Assembly: GCA_009908425.1 (NCBI GenBank) | Contig: JAAAPF010000337.1 | Coordinates: 1-34,610, forward strand | Direction: 5' to 3' | Length of the DNA stretch: 34,610 bases | Source: Alphaproteobacteria bacterium | GTDB taxonomy: Bacteria > Pseudomonadota > Alphaproteobacteria > Geminicoccales > Geminicoccaceae | Shown: in pieces, positions 16,086 to 23,585 of the stretch | How the letters are laid out: every line of letters starts with the position of its first letter | How positions within the stretch are numbered: position 1 is the first letter of the stretch | Position numbers and translations under genes: made by a program | Notes under the pieces: generated by a model | The model's input: only the letters and a program-made list of their open reading frames with translations | What the model was told of the DNA's origin: nothing | The model's database searches: none

Positions 16086-18005
16086 TCAGCGCACCTCGCC
16101 GTCGAGTTGGGCCCGCAACGCCCTGAGGGGGGCGGCGTTCGGGTTCGCCGCCAACGCGTCGGCCAGCACCGCCCGCGCCCGCGCGCCCTGGCCCACAGCG
16201 GCCTCGAGGCGCACGCGCATCACCCAGGCGTCGACCCGCTGCGGGTCGAGCACGGTGGCCTCGCGGAAGGCGCCGGCGGCGGCGCGCAGGTCGCGGACCG
16301 CGAGCGCGGCGCCACCGATCGCCAGGTGGGTCTCCGGATAGTCCGCCTTCGCCAACTGTGTCGCCCGCCACTCGGCCATGGCCGACCGCATCGCGTCGGC
16401 GAGCGCCGGCGGTAGGCCCCGGGTCGAGACGCCGAGAAGTGCGCGCGCGGCGGCGAACCGCACGGCGCGGCGCGGGTCCACCAGCGCCGGGCGCAGCCGC
16501 TCGGGCCGCGCCGTCGGCGGCACCGCCGTCTGCAGCGTCGCCGCCGCCGCCCGCACCGCCGCGTCGCGATCCGCGAGCAGCCCGGCCGCTCGGTCGGCGA
16601 CGCCGTGGTCGGCGACGGGTTGCAGCAGGTCGAGGGCGGTGGCCCGCACGATCCCGGCAAGATCGCCGCGCTCGGCGACGGCGAGGAGCGCCGCGACCTC
16701 GGCCCCGGGCTCCGTGCGCGCCGCGGCGAAGGTTCGCGGCCAGTCGGCGTCGCGGTGGGGACTTTCCGGGAACCGCGTCGCCACGACCGCCGCGGCCCAG
16801 GCCGCGCCCTCCTCGGCGTGGCAGTCGGTGCAGGCGTCGGGGGTGCCGATGGCGGCCGCGAGGTCGGGCCGCGGCACCCGAAAGCCGTGATCGCGGCGGC
16901 CGTCGACACCCATGTAGACGCGCTCGATCATGTGGCACGAGACGCAGCGGACGCCGGCGGAGGCCGGATCGTGGAAGTGGTGCGCCGGGTCGGTGTAGTC
17001 GGCGCGGCGCAGGCCGGGAAAGCGGCGGTCGCCGGCGGGCGAGTGGCAGCGGGTGCAGACGGCGTCGCCGTCGCGGGCGACGCGGGCGGCGTGCGGGTCG
17101 TGGCAGTCGCTGCAGCGCACGCCCCGTTCGTACATCGTCGACTGCAGGAACGAGCCGTAGACGTAGACTTCGCCCTCGATCTGGCCGTCGGCGTGATAGA
17201 GCCCCGGGCGCAGCAAAGCGAGGCGGTAGGCGTCGTGGAAGGCCGTGCCGACGGGCGGGTTGCCGTCCGTGAGGGGATCGCGGCGGGCGTGGCACTGCGC
17301 GCACTGTTGGATCTCGGCTTCGGCCGAGGCCGCGATGTCGAAGGTGAGGCCGCGGTCGCCGCCCGCGAAGGCGTCCGGTGCGGCCGCCCAGCGCAGATGG
17401 TCCGCGCCCGGACCGTGGCAGGCCTCGCACCCGACCCCGATCTCGGCCCGTTCGGGGGCGTAGGCGCGGGCGCGCGGGTCGTAGTTGCGGCGGTAGTCGG
17501 TGGCGTGGCACTCGGCGCAGCGGGCGTTCCAGGACTTGTAGGGCCCGGTCCAGTGCAGGCCGTTGTCGGGGCCCCGGACGAGCTGATCGGGGTAGAGCGG
17601 ATACCAGCGCTCGGCCGCGACGTCCCAGGCGATGTCGAGCGCCTGCACGAGGCCCGGCGCGGTCTCGATCAGGTACTGCTGAAGCGGCGCGATCCCGGCC
17701 ACGCCGCTCACCTCGAAGCGCTGCCACGGCCCCTGCGGCCCCCCGGTTTCGACCACGTAGGCGGCGCCGTCCCGGCGAAAGCGGGTGGTGACGCCGGCGT
17801 GGGTGAAGACCGCGTCGTCGAAGTCGCCGAGCACGGTGTCCGGACCGGGTTCGGTCCAGGCCAGATTGTGGTGGGAGCCCGCCCACGCCGCGTGCTCGGC
17901 CTCGTGACAGCCGCTGCAGGCGCCGCTGCCGACGAAGGCCGGCTCCGCCGCCGCGGCCGAGGCGAGGGCGAGCCAAAAGAGGCCGACGGTCAGCGCGCGG
18001 GCCAC
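16086..18005 (-). CDS. Octaheme c-type cytochrome with C-terminal HEAT/TPR-like repeats
   Basis: A 639-residue exported cytochrome. After a signal peptide (about 1-20) come eight CxxCH haem sites at about residues 30, 163, 193, 235, 298, 317, 354 and 392. About 240 residues of helical repeats follow: HEAT-like (alternating Ala/Leu-rich pairs, about 420-540), then TPR-like (about 565-635). The haem part has the layout of cytochrome c554-type multihaem proteins, which move electrons in the periplasm; the repeats suggest protein docking. The GTG at 18005 is chosen because it starts right at the signal peptide and overlaps the end of the HAD gene by 16 bp. It is the third gene of a sulfatase-HAD-cytochrome operon. 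The redox partner is unknown. Confidence 0.92.
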   Translation of the reverse strand: MARALTVGLFWLALASAAAAEPAFVGSGACSGCHEAEHAAWAGSHHNLAWTEPGPDTVLGDFDDAVFTHAGVTTRFRRDGAAYVVETGGPQGPWQRFEVSGVAGIAPLQQYLIETAPGLVQALDIAWDVAAERWYPLYPDQLVRGPDNGLHWTGPYKSWNARCAECHATDYRRNYDPRARAYAPERAEIGVGCEACHGPGADHLRWAAAPDAFAGGDRGLTFDIAASAEAEIQQCAQCHARRDPLTDGNPPVGTAFHDAYRLALLRPGLYHADGQIEGEVYVYGSFLQSTMYERGVRCSDCHDPHAARVARDGDAVCTRCHSPAGDRRFPGLRRADYTDPAHHFHDPASAGVRCVSCHMIERVYMGVDGRRDHGFRVPRPDLAAAIGTPDACTDCHAEEGAAWAAAVVATRFPESPHRDADWPRTFAAARTEPGAEVAALLAVAERGDLAGIVRATALDLLQPVADHGVADRAAGLLADRDAAVRAAAATLQTAVPPTARPERLRPALVDPRRAVRFAAARALLGVSTRGLPPALADAMRSAMAEWRATQLAKADYPETHLAIGGAALAVRDLRAAAGAFREATVLDPQRVDAWVMRVRLEAAVGQGARARAVLADALAANPNAAPLRALRAQLDGEVR

Positions 18006-18973
18006 ACCCGTTTCCAGTCCCGGACCATGTCGACCACCAGCCAGCCCTCCGCCGCGGCCGCGTCGAGGGCGGCGTCGAGGCGGCCGACATGGCTCTCGCG
18101 GTCGTAGGCGAATTCGCGCTCGCCGTCGGTGTGGTGGACCAACAGCGCGAAGCGCGGCCCCTCGCCCGCCGTCGACCATTGCGCCATGGCGAGGTCGCCG
18201 TCGGAGTTGCCGGCGACGAAGATGGGCCGGCGACCGATGTGGCGCGCGATGGCGACGGGCTTGGTGCCCTTGTCGTCGATGAAGGCGATGCCCGGGTCCT
18301 TGAGGATGACGGGGTCGCCGTCGACGATCTCGAAGCGCGCGTCGCCCATGCTGCCGATGACCTGCTCCGGCGGGATGCCGTAGGCGTCCTCGGTGAAGGC
18401 CCGCATGAAGTCGACGCCGCCGCCGGAGACGATGTAGGGCGTGAAGTCGTTGGCACGCAGGTGATCCAACAGCTCCAGCATCGGCTGGAACAGCATGTCG
18501 GTATAGAGGCGGTCGGTCGCCGGGTGTCGGGCCGTCGCGATCCAGTCGCTCACGGTCGCGGTGAAGGCGGCGACCGTCATGCCCGAATGGGTGGCGGTCA
18601 CGACTTCCAGGAGCGCGTCGTGCCCGCCCGCGACGATCGCTTCGACGTCACCCGCGGCGGCCGCCTCCAGCGCCGGCGTCGACGCCCATGCGGGGTCGGC
18701 CGCGGCCAACTCGGCGGCGCGGTCCATCGCGAACAGGAACTGGAAATAGACCGGCTGCTCGGACCACAGCGTGCCGTCGTTGTCGAAGACGGCGATGCGC
18801 TCATCCGGTGGCACGAAGTCGGCGCCAGCCTCGGTCGTCACGGCCGCGACGAAGTCCAGGATGGCGGTCTTGGCCGGGCCGTCGTGCCAGGAGGGCAGCG
18901 GCTCCGCCGCCCAGGCGCCCAGGGGCAAGGCGACCGTCCAGAGGGCGGCCGCCAGTCGTGTCGTCCACATCAT
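17990..18973 (-). CDS. Exported HAD-superfamily phosphatase
   Basis: A 327-residue hydrolase with a signal peptide (about 1-23, LGAWA). HAD motif I is DNDGTLW (nucleophile Asp about 64), motif II is in YIVSGGGVDF, motif III Lys in DDKGTKPVAI and motif IV in GNSDGDLAM; all are intact, so it should be an active periplasmic phosphatase. The long cap between motifs I and II is helical. Its ATG overlaps the sulfatase stop (ATGA at 18970-18973), and its 3' end overlaps the cytochrome start by 16 bp, so the three are translationally coupled. The substrate is unknown. Confidence 0.93.
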   Translation of the reverse strand: MMWTTRLAAALWTVALPLGAWAAEPLPSWHDGPAKTAILDFVAAVTTEAGADFVPPDERIAVFDNDGTLWSEQPVYFQFLFAMDRAAELAAADPAWASTPALEAAAAGDVEAIVAGGHDALLEVVTATHSGMTVAAFTATVSDWIATARHPATDRLYTDMLFQPMLELLDHLRANDFTPYIVSGGGVDFMRAFTEDAYGIPPEQVIGSMGDARFEIVDGDPVILKDPGIAFIDDKGTKPVAIARHIGRRPIFVAGNSDGDLAMAQWSTAGEGPRFALLVHHTDGEREFAYDRESHVGRLDAALDAAAAEGWLVVDMVRDWKRVWPAR

Positions 18974-20571
18974 CGCGCTCCCGCGGCGCCTTCCTCGAGC
19001 TTCTGCATCACATCGTCGAGGTTGAAGCTCGCCGCCTCCTGCCGCGGCGGGTACTCCTCGAACGTCGCCAGGAAGCTCGCCACGTACTGCTGCGCCGGGA
19101 CGAGCATGAAGGCGTGATCGAGCAGCCAGTCGTAGTAGGTGTTCGACGTCCGGTAGGAGCGCTCGTAAGGGTCGCGCCGGAGGTTGAACATCAGCGGCAG
19201 GCGAAGCTCGGTGAACGGCTCGGCCCAGGCCCGCAGCGTTCCCCACTCCTCCTGCTCCAGGAACATGAGCTTCCAGTCGTTGTAACGCAGCGCGGCCAGA
19301 TCGCCGTCGTCGGTGAAGTAGAAGATCTCGTCGCGCGGGCTCTCCTCGCTCTCGCCGGTCAGCAGCGGCAGGATGTCGTAGCCGTCGAGGTGCACGCGGT
19401 AGTCGCGGCCCGCCATCGCGTCGACGGTGACGCCGTCGAGCAGGTCCTCCTTCACGGTCGCGTTGCCCGCGGCGGCGAGAAAGGTCGGAAACCAGTCCAT
19501 GTGATGGACGATCTCGTTGGTGACCTCGCCCTCGGGGATGCGCCCCGGCCAGCGGACCGCCGCCGGGACACGCCAGCCACCCTCCCAATTCGTGTTCTTC
19601 TCGCTCCAGAACGGTGTCATGCCCGCGTCGGGCCACGTGTTCATGTGCGGGCCGTTGTCGGTCGAGTAGAAGACGAGCGTCTCCTCGGCGATGCCCAGCT
19701 CGTCGAGCAGGTCGAGGAACTTGCCCACGTCCATGTCGTGCTCGATCATGCCGGCGGTGTACTCGTTGACGGTGCGGCCGGCGATCTCGTCGGCGCGCTC
19801 CTGCATCTCCGGCGTGACGTGCGTACGAAAGTGCATGCGCGTGCCGTTCCACCAGACGAACCACGGGTTGCCGGCCTCCTCCTGCTCGCGGATGAAGGCG
19901 ATCGCCGCGTCCGAGGTCTCGTCGTCGACGACCTCCATGCGCTCGCGGGTCAGCGCGCCGGTGTCCTCGATCTCCTGCGTGATCGCGTCCGCGCCGTAGC
20001 TGGCCGAGGAGCGGATGACGCCGCGCGGGCCGAAGCGCTCGAGGAAGGTCTCGCCGTCCGGCAGCACCATGTCGCGTGGATAGTCCGGATGCTCCGGCTC
20101 CTCCTCCGCGTTGAGGTGGTAGAGGTTGCCGAAGAACTCGTCGAAGCCGTGGTTCGTCGGCAGGTGCTCGTCGCGATCGCCCAGGTGGTTCTTGCCGAAC
20201 TGCCCGGTGGCGTAGCCCTCCGCCTTCAACAGCGCCGCGATGGTGGGGTCCTCATCCCGCATGCCGAGTTCGGCGCCGGGCAGGCCGACCTTGGAGAGAC
20301 CGGTGCGCCGCACGCTCTGGCCGGTGATGAAGGACGACCGGCCGGCCGTGCAGGACTGCTCGCCGTAGTAGTCGGTGAACATCATGCCCTCGGCGGCGAT
20401 GCGGTCGATGTTCGGCGTCTCGTAGCCCATCAGGCCGAAGGTGTAGGCCGAGATGTTCGACTGGCCGATATCGTCGCCCCAGATGACGAGGATGTTCGGG
20501 CGGTCTTGTGCGGCGGCGGCACCCGCCGCCACCGATAGGGCGCCCGCGAGCGCCAGAAGTTGCAGGCGCAT
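18970..20571 (-). CDS. Exported arylsulfatase-family sulfatase (type I)
   Basis: A 533-residue sulfatase with a signal peptide (about 1-21, AAAAQ). The calcium-binding start NILVIWGDDIG (26-36) and the formylglycine site CTAGRSSFITGQ (Cys74) are visible; the latter is the C-x-A-x-R variant of the more usual C-x-P-x-R. Further signatures are GKNHLG (about 130) and FYSTDNGPHMNTWPD. It hydrolyses sulfate esters in the periplasm and needs a formylglycine-generating enzyme encoded elsewhere. The ATG at 20571 is chosen because it begins the signal peptide. It is first in the operon with the HAD phosphatase and the octaheme cytochrome and is divergent from a Crp/Fnr gene 88 bp away. Confidence 0.94.
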   Translation of the reverse strand: MRLQLLALAGALSVAAGAAAAQDRPNILVIWGDDIGQSNISAYTFGLMGYETPNIDRIAAEGMMFTDYYGEQSCTAGRSSFITGQSVRRTGLSKVGLPGAELGMRDEDPTIAALLKAEGYATGQFGKNHLGDRDEHLPTNHGFDEFFGNLYHLNAEEEPEHPDYPRDMVLPDGETFLERFGPRGVIRSSASYGADAITQEIEDTGALTRERMEVVDDETSDAAIAFIREQEEAGNPWFVWWNGTRMHFRTHVTPEMQERADEIAGRTVNEYTAGMIEHDMDVGKFLDLLDELGIAEETLVFYSTDNGPHMNTWPDAGMTPFWSEKNTNWEGGWRVPAAVRWPGRIPEGEVTNEIVHHMDWFPTFLAAAGNATVKEDLLDGVTVDAMAGRDYRVHLDGYDILPLLTGESEESPRDEIFYFTDDGDLAALRYNDWKLMFLEQEEWGTLRAWAEPFTELRLPLMFNLRRDPYERSYRTSNTYYDWLLDHAFMLVPAQQYVASFLATFEEYPPRQEAASFNLDDVMQKLEEGAAGAR

Positions 20572-20580
20572 GGTTCGTGT

Positions 20581-20589
20581 CCCCCCCCC
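20581..20589. repeat. Homopolymeric C9/G9 tract at the sulfatase ribosome site
   Basis: Nine consecutive C on the plus strand (G9 on the sulfatase strand) end 9 bases before the sulfatase ATG, where a Shine-Dalgarno sequence would lie. Slippage here could change ribosome-site spacing. Confidence 0.6.
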
Positions 20590-20659
20590 ATGTTGCTCCC
20601 CAGCACCGACCTCTATGCCCTGGAGCGCCGGCGAAGATTGGGTCATTGTGGCCAATGCG

Positions 20660-21331
20660 ATGGAACGGCCACTCGATCTCGCCCCGCTCGACCGGCTGGG
20701 GTGGCTCGCCGAGCAGCCGGCCGGTCTGCGCGACTGGGTGGCGGGCGTCGGCCGGTGGCGCTCGCTCGCGTCCGGACAGGTCCTCTACGAAGCCGGCGAG
20801 ACCGGGACGGGGCTCTACGGCCTCGCGACCGGCAGGCTCGACATCACCTTTCCGTCGATCGTCGACGAGCCGGTCGCCGTTCATCGCGCCGAGCCGGGCT
20901 TTTGGATCGGCGATCTGGCGCTGCTCGCCGAAACCGAACGTTTGGTCTCGGTCCACGCGGGTTCCGACGCGCGCCTATTGGCGGTGCCCGGCGCCGCGAT
21001 CCGCGCCCATCTGGACCGCCATCCCGAGCACTGGCGCTGCTTCTACGCGCTGACCCACCGCAACATGGCGGTGGCCCTCGGCCTGTTGGGCGAGGCCCTC
21101 GCCTTGCCCCCCGCCGCTCGCGTCGCCCGGCGGCTGCTGCAGCTGGCGGACGACGCGGGCGTCGTCGTCGGAACGCAGGAGCAACTCGCCGGTCTCGTCG
21201 GCGTCACCCGCACGACCGTGAAACGGGCGCTCAAGCAGCTCGTCGCCGAGGGCGCGATCGAGACCGGCTACCGCAGCCTCAAGATCACGCGCCGCGAGGT
21301 CGTCGCGGCACGCGGGGAGAGCGCCGCCTGA
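20660..21331 (+). CDS. Crp/Fnr-family transcriptional regulator (paralog 2), divergent from sulfatase operon
   Basis: A 223-residue regulator with a beta-roll sensor domain (about 25-115: LASGQVLYEAGETGTGLYGLATGRL) and a C-terminal winged helix (GTQEQLAGLVGVTRTTVKRALKQLVAEGAI, about 170-200). It lacks an FNR-type cysteine cluster. It has the GWLAEQP motif near its N-terminus that is shared with the other two Crp/Fnr proteins here. The start is uncertain: the ATG at 20660 gives the family length, but the upstream ribosome site is weak, and an in-frame GTG at 20648 is possible. It faces away from the sulfatase gene with a short shared promoter region, so it probably controls that operon. Confidence 0.9.
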   Translation: MERPLDLAPLDRLGWLAEQPAGLRDWVAGVGRWRSLASGQVLYEAGETGTGLYGLATGRLDITFPSIVDEPVAVHRAEPGFWIGDLALLAETERLVSVHAGSDARLLAVPGAAIRAHLDRHPEHWRCFYALTHRNMAVALGLLGEALALPPAARVARRLLQLADDAGVVVGTQEQLAGLVGVTRTTVKRALKQLVAEGAIETGYRSLKITRREVVAARGESAA

Positions 21332-21366
21332 CGGGGCGGGATCCGACCGAAGCGCTCTCTGAAACG

Positions 21367-21394
21367 GGCGCGAGCGCGCACCGCCGCTCGCGCC
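21367..21394 (+). terminator. Hairpin downstream of the Crp/Fnr gene
   Basis: GGCGCGAGCG (21367-21376) and CGCTCGCGCC (21385-21394) form a perfect 10-bp stem with an 8-base loop, 36 bp after the stop. There is no T-run. The remaining 230 bp up to the next gene hold no recognised gene. Confidence 0.45.
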
Positions 21395-21596
21395 GGCCAC
21401 GGCGTGTGCCGGGTCGGTCCCGAACAGCAGGGCCACGATGGCGCAAGGTTCGGCGGTCACCCGGCGGCGAACTCGAGCGCGCGTCCGATCGGTGCTGGTG
21501 GCGGGGCGGCTCGGCCCGCTCGTCGTGCCGAGGGCGACCACCGCCGTCGTACTCGCCGGCCCCTTTCCCGCCGAGCGGTCCTGCGGTATTCAACAG

Positions 21597-21623
21597 TCCC
21601 GATTTCGCAAATGCATATCGGGA
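21597..21623 (+). promoter_or_regulatory. Inverted repeat overlapping the ribosome site of the persulfide-dioxygenase-like gene
   Basis: TCCCGAT (21597-21603) and ATCGGGA (21617-21623) are perfect 7-bp arms around 13 bases that include ATGCAT. The right arm runs into the GGAGG just before the ATG at 21631. It may be an operator or an mRNA hairpin hiding the ribosome site. Confidence 0.45.
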
Positions 21624-21630
21624 GGCGAGG

Positions 21631-22503
21631 ATGGACGAAGCGGCGGGGCCCGTGGTCCGGGCGTTCTACAGTGCGGCCACCGGCAGTTGGCAGTACGTCG
21701 TCCACGACCCGGCGACGAAGCAGGCGGCGACCATCGACGTCGTCTGGAACTACGACCCGGTCCACGGCCGCACCAGCACCGAGAGCGCCGACGAGGTCCT
21801 GGCCTATGTCGAGGCGGAGGGCCTGGACGTGGTCTGGCTGCTAGACACCCATCCCCACGCCGACCACTTCATCGCCGCGCCCTATCTGCAGTCCAAGCTG
21901 GGCGCGCCGCGTGGCATCGGGGCGATGGTCACCGGCGTGCAGGAGCTCTGGCGCGCGATCTACGACCTCGGCGACGATTTTCCGATCGACGGGTCGCAGT
22001 GGGACCGGCTGTTCGCCGACGGCGACGGCTTCGCGCTCGGCGAGCTGACCGGCCGCGTCCTGTTCACCCCCGGCCACACCCTGGCCTCGATCTCCTACGT
22101 CATCGGCGACGCCGCCTTCGTCGCCGACACTCTGATGATGCCCGACAGCGGCACCAGCCGCGCCGACTTCCCCGGCGGCGACGCCGGCCGGCTCTACGAC
22201 AGCATCCAGCGCCTGTTGCGGCTGCCCGACGACACCCGCGTCTTCGTCGGCCACGACTACGCCCCCAACGGCCGCGAGCCGCGGTGCGAGAGCACCGTCA
22301 AGGTCCAGCGCGAGAGCAACCTCCACCTTGAGGGCGGCGTCTCGAAGGCCGATTACGTCCGCCTGCGCACCGCCCGCGACGCCACCCTCACCCTGCCCGA
22401 ACGCATGCTCGCGGCGCTGCAGGTGAACATCCGCGGCGGCCGCAAGCCGCCACCGCACCGCAACGGCACCTCCTATCTCCGGATCCCGCTCGACCGCTTT
22501 TGA
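21631..22503 (+). CDS. MBL-fold persulfide dioxygenase-like (ETHE1/Blh family)
   Basis: A 290-residue metallo-beta-lactamase-fold protein. The iron site is visible: THPHADHF (about 72-79), PGHT, ADTLMMPDSG with its Asp ligand, and VGHDYAPNGR. The GTSRADFPGGD loop and the C-terminal LAALQVNIRGG-x-x-PPP...YLRIPLDRF are typical of the Blh branch of persulfide dioxygenases, which oxidise glutathione persulfide to sulfite in sulfide detoxification. The ATG has an ideal GGGAGG site. It has no sulfide:quinone reductase or ArsR (BigR) partner here. In a purple bacterium it would fit sulfide tolerance. It is 234 bp before the repeat-protein gene on the same strand. Confidence 0.93.
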   Translation: MDEAAGPVVRAFYSAATGSWQYVVHDPATKQAATIDVVWNYDPVHGRTSTESADEVLAYVEAEGLDVVWLLDTHPHADHFIAAPYLQSKLGAPRGIGAMVTGVQELWRAIYDLGDDFPIDGSQWDRLFADGDGFALGELTGRVLFTPGHTLASISYVIGDAAFVADTLMMPDSGTSRADFPGGDAGRLYDSIQRLLRLPDDTRVFVGHDYAPNGREPRCESTVKVQRESNLHLEGGVSKADYVRLRTARDATLTLPERMLAALQVNIRGGRKPPPHRNGTSYLRIPLDRF

Positions 22504-22541
22504 GCACGGCCGCCGGCAGCGGTTGCGAGGGCCGCCGCGAG

Positions 22542-22559
22542 TGTCAGGCGCGGTGGACA
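22542..22559. promoter_or_regulatory. PpsR/CrtJ-like operator 1 before the repeat-protein gene
   Basis: TGTCAGGCGCGGTGGACA matches TGT-N12-ACA. It lies 178 bp before the repeat-protein ATG and 44 bp (centre to centre) from a second site, about four helical turns. Confidence 0.6.
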
Positions 22560-22585
22560 TTTTTCGAGGTCGCCGACGGTGACCA

Positions 22586-22603
22586 TGTCAAGTACAATGT
22601 ACA
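22586..22603. promoter_or_regulatory. PpsR/CrtJ-like operator 2 before the repeat-protein gene
   Basis: TGTCAAGTACAATGTACA matches TGT-N12-ACA exactly, in a small AT-richer patch. TACAAT (22593-22598) inside it could serve as a -10 element, although no good -35 is visible. Paired sites of this kind allow cooperative PpsR/CrtJ repression in Rhodobacter. Confidence 0.65.
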
Positions 22604-22737
22604 GACGATGGTCGGGTTGGACAGCTCGCCCTTTCCCGGGGCGACGGCTCCGACTATCGTAGAGGTGCGACCGTGAGGCGCGTTTGTACGGCGCCGCCAC
22701 GGCGTCCTCTCGGCGCGGACACTGCAGGAGAGCCATC

Positions 22738-23460
22738 ATGGCGAATTCGGTGGTACGGATTTTCGACACGGAGGAGAAGGCGCGCGACGCCGTCGGCAAG
22801 CTCGTCGAGGACGGCTATCCCGAGGACTCGGTCTACCTGGTGACGCCGAGCGTCGGCGGCGAGGAAGGCGGCGCGCCGGGCGCGGACGCCTTCGCGAGCG
22901 CGGTCAAGGCCGGCCAGCTCATGGGCGACTTTGCGGACGTCTACGCCGACCGCGTCCGCCGCGGCCGCTCGCTGGTGGTGGTGCCGGCCGCCTTCGGCTA
23001 CGCCCGCCGCGCCGCGGAGCTCATGGAAGAGTGCGGGCCGGTCGACACCGACATCGAACTGCCGCAGGACCCCTACGACTGGAACGTCGGCACGCCCTTC
23101 TCGTCGGCGGTGTGCCTGCCGGTGCTGCAGCGCAACCGGCCCGCCCCGGTGTCGGGGCTGATCGGCGTCACCCCGCTGGTGCGCGGCACCACCACCTTCG
23201 GCACGCTGGCGAGCTCGAAGTTCTTCCCGTCGTCGTTCTTCGCCCTCACGATCAAGCGGGCGGCGCCGCTGTCGCAGACCTTCGGGCTCAAGCTGCTGAC
23301 CACCGCGAAGCGCAGCTGGCGCTCGAGCTTCGGTCTGCCGCTGCTGTCCGGCAAGGCGTCACCGCTGTCGTCCAGCGTCGGCTTGTCGACCCTCGCGCGC
23401 AACCCGGCCCCGCTGTCGTCGCTCCTGCGCTTTCCGACGCTGGTGCCCGAAGCCCGCTGA
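22738..23460 (+). CDS. Repeat-containing protein, putative LH2-associated accessory factor (unknown function)
   Basis: A 240-residue protein with two parts. Residues 1-95 form an alpha/beta domain (VVRIFDTEEKARDAVGKLVEDGYPEDSVYLV) resembling the YflT/general-stress 17M fold. Residues 119-240 are about seven copies of a 14-18 residue motif with consensus x-A-P-L-S-S-x-F-G-L-x-x-L (for example APLSQTFGLKLL, SSFGLPLLS, SPLSSSVGLSTL, APLSSLLRFPTL), each ending with a few basic residues. No signal peptide or long membrane helix is seen. The repeats look amphipathic and membrane- or pigment-protein-binding. The ATG follows AGGAG. Two PpsR-like sites lie upstream, two terminators follow, and then the LH2 operon. 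Function is inferred only from context. Confidence 0.85.
   Translation: MANSVVRIFDTEEKARDAVGKLVEDGYPEDSVYLVTPSVGGEEGGAPGADAFASAVKAGQLMGDFADVYADRVRRGRSLVVVPAAFGYARRAAELMEECGPVDTDIELPQDPYDWNVGTPFSSAVCLPVLQRNRPAPVSGLIGVTPLVRGTTTFGTLASSKFFPSSFFALTIKRAAPLSQTFGLKLLTTAKRSWRSSFGLPLLSGKASPLSSSVGLSTLARNPAPLSSLLRFPTLVPEAR
23092..23457 (+). repeat. Protein-level repeat array of the PLSSxFGL motif
   Basis: The last 122 codons of the repeat protein. Approximate units start at residues 119, 135, 161, 175, 193, 207 and 223. The DNA copies have diverged, so the array is old and kept by selection on the protein rather than a recent duplication. Confidence 0.75.
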
Positions 23461-23468
23461 CCAACCGC

Positions 23469-23498
23469 CCGAAGCACGCCACTTTCGGCGTGCTTCGG
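23469..23498 (+). terminator. Strong hairpin after the repeat-protein gene
   Basis: CCGAAGCACGCC and GGCGTGCTTCGG form a perfect 12-bp stem with the loop ACTTTC, starting 8 bp after the stop. No T-run follows; a second, T-tailed terminator lies 33 bp further on. Confidence 0.65.
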
Positions 23499-23530
23499 CC
23501 GCCGCGGCCGCCCTCGCGACGTCCCCTCGG

Positions 23531-23552
23531 CCCGCAGCACGCGGGTTTTTTT
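23531..23552 (+). terminator. Rho-independent terminator
   Basis: CCCGC-AGCAC-GCGGG followed by seven T, the clearest intrinsic terminator in the window. With the hairpin before it, it separates the repeat-protein transcript from the LH2 operon. Confidence 0.8.
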
Positions 23553-23585
23553 GACGGCCGGCGGCGCCGCGACGTCAACGAAGGT

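Noticed and set aside
16605-18107. A 500-codon open frame on the plus strand inside the octaheme cytochrome gene
   Set aside because: The minus-strand frame has eight CxxCH sites and a signal peptide, so the plus-strand frame is a shadow.
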